The notes beneath the pieces are model-generated. The model did no database searches. It saw nothing but the letters and a program-made list of their open reading frames with translations, and was not told where the DNA came from. A stretch of DNA of 34,142 bases from Gymnopus androsaceus JB14 (Eukaryota > Basidiomycota > Agaricomycetes > Agaricales > Omphalotaceae): assembly GCA_009733575.1 (NCBI GenBank), contig ML769492.1, positions 165,213 to 199,354 of the forward strand. Reading direction: 5' to 3'. Of this stretch, positions 33,421 through 34,142 are shown in pieces. The position numbers were made by a program, and so were the translations under genes. Position 1 is the stretch's first letter; every line of letters begins with the position of its first letter.

Positions 33421-33787
33421 ATATTTTCTCTGAACTCGACCCTCTCCCATCCGTCCGAGTCCCCTGCTATTCATGAAAGGAGGAAAAACGCTTACCAACA
33501 GAATACAAATTAGATGGCACCAACTATATTTTAAGGGCATTCAAGATAGGCCGGCGATGTGGTGATTCTGTTAATTTGCGATTCACTAGCATCTACTTTC
33601 CCGCAAGTCACATATGCATTATATTTATTCAAGAACCATCCTTCCATACTGTACTTCAACTCCGCCAAGCCCTTTCAAAGTCCACACCGATGGTCACCAT
33701 GTAAACCGTATTAATAAATTGGTCTGGAACTACAAGGACTGTGAGAAAAGTTAAAAGCGAAGCATATTGGCACATACCCGTTGAACT
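33421..33787. other. Intergenic, collinear with 25250-26330 of unit 1
   Basis: Matches unit 1 on both sides of the 680-bp insertion there, for example ccgtcgccgg and ggccggcgatg. It ends with the 3' UTR of the secreted protein paralogue. No gene is seen. Confidence 0.6.
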
Positions 33788-34142
33788 TTAGTCCTTGCCA
33801 GGTTTCTTTCCAGCGGCCTCCTTAGCCGCAGGCTTAGAAGACTTTCCTTCACAACCGGTACCATCACGAGCACAAGCATTCATTGTCACTGGATCTGTCC
33901 ACTGCTTCACCAGGGCACTTTTTGCAGCGTGGTAGTCGGTAAACTTCTTTGCATCCGCAGCTGAGAGGTATCCCTTCTTTTGTATCCTGCCAACAGCGAC
34001 CGCAACAAAATCGAAACAGTTCCGGAAATTCCCCGAGTTAACTTGTTCTTTAGTCGCGCTGGAGACCCCCTCAGCTATCTCGGCGACAGCAACAGCAAGC
34101 TCCTCGTCATCCGATTCACCACCCTTGGCTATAAGTTCAACT
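33788..34142 (-). CDS. Paralogue of the small secreted protein, cut by the window edge
   Basis: About 118 codons of the C-terminal half are visible, open to the window end. They match 26331-26690, with the same stop context and the same tail PAAKEAAGKKPGKD. Differences include AEGVSSATKEQV for AEEVPSATKADV, and AAKSALVKQWTD for AAHAAAVKQYTD. The cysteines seen in this part are kept. The signal peptide and intron would lie to the right of the window. The intact frame despite many replacements suggests the protein is still made. Confidence 0.85.
   Translation of the reverse strand, partial: VELIAKGGESDDEELAVAVAEIAEGVSSATKEQVNSGNFRNCFDFVAVAVGRIQKKGYLSAADAKKFTDYHAAKSALVKQWTDPVTMNACARDGTGCEGKSSKPAAKEAAGKKPGKD

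Overview
The window looks like a repeat-rich accessory region of a filamentous basidiomycete (Agaricomycetes). The evidence is the short introns of about 45-65 bp, NLR-type genes whose N-terminal motif is typical of mushroom NLRs, arrays of F-box/LRR-like gene fragments, a GH30 glucanase, Ty1/copia remnants and a TIR element carrying a dioxygenase. Species cannot be fixed from the sequence. All exon structures were joined by hand from reading frame and splice-site continuity.

Layout. At 1-612 lies the 3' end of a Ty1/copia element (RNase H tail plus 3' LTR). It has inserted into the 3' end of a minus-strand NB-ARC/TPR gene (587-2442). A DNA element of about 3.0 kb follows (2951-5956). It has inverted repeats of about 340 bp, a candidate 7-bp target duplication, and one apparently intact 10-exon minus-strand gene (3438-5299). 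The predicted protein has HxD...H...R residues of a 2-oxoglutarate/Fe(II) dioxygenase and resembles the TET/JBP-like proteins carried by fungal transposons. From 5957 to 9930 the DNA is gene-poor and holds a 163-bp tandem duplication and a family of short fold-back elements. A large minus-strand NACHT-WD40 gene (9935-14334) has about 16 near-identical WD40 repeats and about nine frame-breaking indels. Behind it is a decayed copy of the Golgi tether gene USO1/p115 (14571 to about 16500, weaker traces to about 17040). A plus-strand GH30 beta-1,6-glucanase-like gene (17672-20035) is recognisable end to end but carries two apparent frameshifts.

From about 20.64 kb to the window end the sequence is a segmental duplication. 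Unit 1 (about 20640-27023) contains a broken F-box gene, a divergent F-box fragment, an intact Old Yellow Enzyme gene (23074-24441), a second truncated F-box copy with its own divergent partner, and a small secreted protein gene (26331-27023). Unit 2 (about 29925-34142) repeats this order, but about 2 kb, including the 5' half of the Old Yellow Enzyme gene, is missing. A 562-bp MITE-like element sits at that junction, and a 197-bp solo LTR interrupts the second divergent F-box fragment. A 227-bp mariner-like MITE lies between the units.

Functionally this is not one pathway. It is an accessory region with two NLR-type genes, F-box paralogues in different stages of decay, a duplicated secreted protein gene, and several classes of mobile element. 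The likely intact genes are the transposon-borne dioxygenase, the Old Yellow Enzyme and the secreted protein. The most unusual item is the self-contained inverted-repeat element carrying the dioxygenase.
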